A stretch of DNA of 64,000 bases, from the NCBI RefSeq assembly GCF_024362325.1, contig NZ_CP101497.1:806001-870000 (forward strand). Direction: 5' to 3'. The notes beneath the pieces are model-generated. The model was not told where the DNA came from. It did not search any database and was given only the letters and a program-made list of their open reading frames with translations. Position 1 is the first letter of the stretch, and each line of letters begins with the position of its first letter. A program made the position numbers and the translations under genes. The stretch is from Microcella humidisoli (lineage in GTDB: Bacteria; Actinomycetota; Actinomycetes; Actinomycetales; Microbacteriaceae). Below, in pieces: positions 63,810-64,000 of the stretch.

Positions 63810-64000
63810 TCAGTCGCGCGCGGCAGGCGGGGCGTCGGTCGTGGCGTGCGTGGCCGCACCCGGTGCCGCTGCGTCGTGCGCCGCGTTCGCGAGCGCCGCG
63901 GCCTCGACGGGCGCCTTCGTCGGCATCGGCACCGGCGGCAGGTCGGGCAACGGGCGCTTGCTGCTCGAGAGCCACTGCGGGCGCTCGGGCAGGCGCTTGA
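63810..64000 (-). CDS. ftsH: C-terminal end of ATP-dependent zinc metalloprotease FtsH (cut by window edge)
   Basis: The last ~63 codons of a gene entering from the right edge: KRLPERPQWLSSSKR, then PLPDLPPVPMPTKAPVEA and an Ala/Asp/Thr-rich tail ending PPAARD. The RPxWLSSxxRP segment followed by a low-complexity tail is the usual C-terminus of actinobacterial FtsH, and ftsH-folE is the standard order. The protease domain is outside the window, so this rests on tail similarity and synteny. Confidence 0.8.
   Translation of the reverse strand, partial: KRLPERPQWLSSSKRPLPDLPPVPMPTKAPVEAAALANAAHDAAAPGAATHATTDAPPAARD

Overview
The window is high-GC (about 70%) actinobacterial chromosome, most likely from the family Microbacteriaceae. 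The evidence is the ftsH-folE-folP/folB-folK-DUF3180-PH-PH-DUF2520-panC-lysS gene order, the DUF4229 protein among menaquinone genes, the archaeal-type aspartyl-tRNA synthetase, ClpC, and frequent GTG starts with four-base overlaps between neighbouring genes. I cannot name the genus. Almost all of the sequence is coding. There is no prophage, transposase or CRISPR array. The accessory material is small: a truncated AbiEi-type gene, two long perfect inverted repeats, a collagen-like gene and a metal-dependent amidohydrolase.

Layout. 0-6.7 kb: start of a membrane-anchored protein (cut by the edge), inositol monophosphatase butted against tRNA-Tyr, a LacI regulator, a lytic transglycosylase, YajQ, cardiolipin synthase, a DUF1801 protein and the AbiEi fragment. 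6.7-24.6 kb: quinone region with ferredoxin reductase, polyprenyl diphosphate synthase, menG, menF, menD, menA, menE, menB and menC. This is most of the classical isochorismate route to menaquinone; menH and menI are not seen. Between them lie a PPK2 kinase, a thioredoxin lipoprotein-CcdA-response regulator-histidine kinase operon, a TetR/serine hydrolase pair and a collagen-like protein. 24.6-33.7 kb: a lipoprotein, System II cytochrome c maturation (ccsB, resB, ccdA, resA) with a DsbA-like protein, and aspS. 33.7-44 kb: a dioxygenase/esterase pair of MhqO-MhqD type, an RraA-like protein, an AAA ATPase, glutathione peroxidase, the amidohydrolase, a CopB-type copper ATPase behind a CsoR-like operator, a second PPK2, and TerC behind a yybP-ykoY manganese riboswitch. 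44-57 kb: tRNA-Ser, a GDSL hydrolase, a cupin, radA, clpC, a DUF2975/XRE pair with a large symmetric operator, a pirin, glutaminase and lysS. 57-64 kb: the folate/pantothenate operon ending in the tail of ftsH.

How the genes fit together. MenA joins the MenF-D-C-E-B product to the polyprenyl chain made next to menG, and the resulting menaquinone feeds a respiratory chain whose c-type cytochromes are matured by ResB/CcsB with electrons passed by CcdA and ResA. A second CcdA with its own thioredoxin lipoprotein is tied to a two-component system, which suggests sensing of thiol or redox state in the envelope. Manganese (TerC), copper (CopB), peroxide (Gpx) and quinone (MhqO/D-like) defences fit an aerobic organism.

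The most general signal in the window is in the promoters. At about 26 genes a -10-like hexamer of form YANNNT lies exactly 6 or 7 bases before the ATG or GTG, so transcription should begin at the start codon itself. Leaderless messages appear to be the default here; Shine-Dalgarno leaders are kept for a minority of genes such as clpC, the DUF2975 gene and terC.
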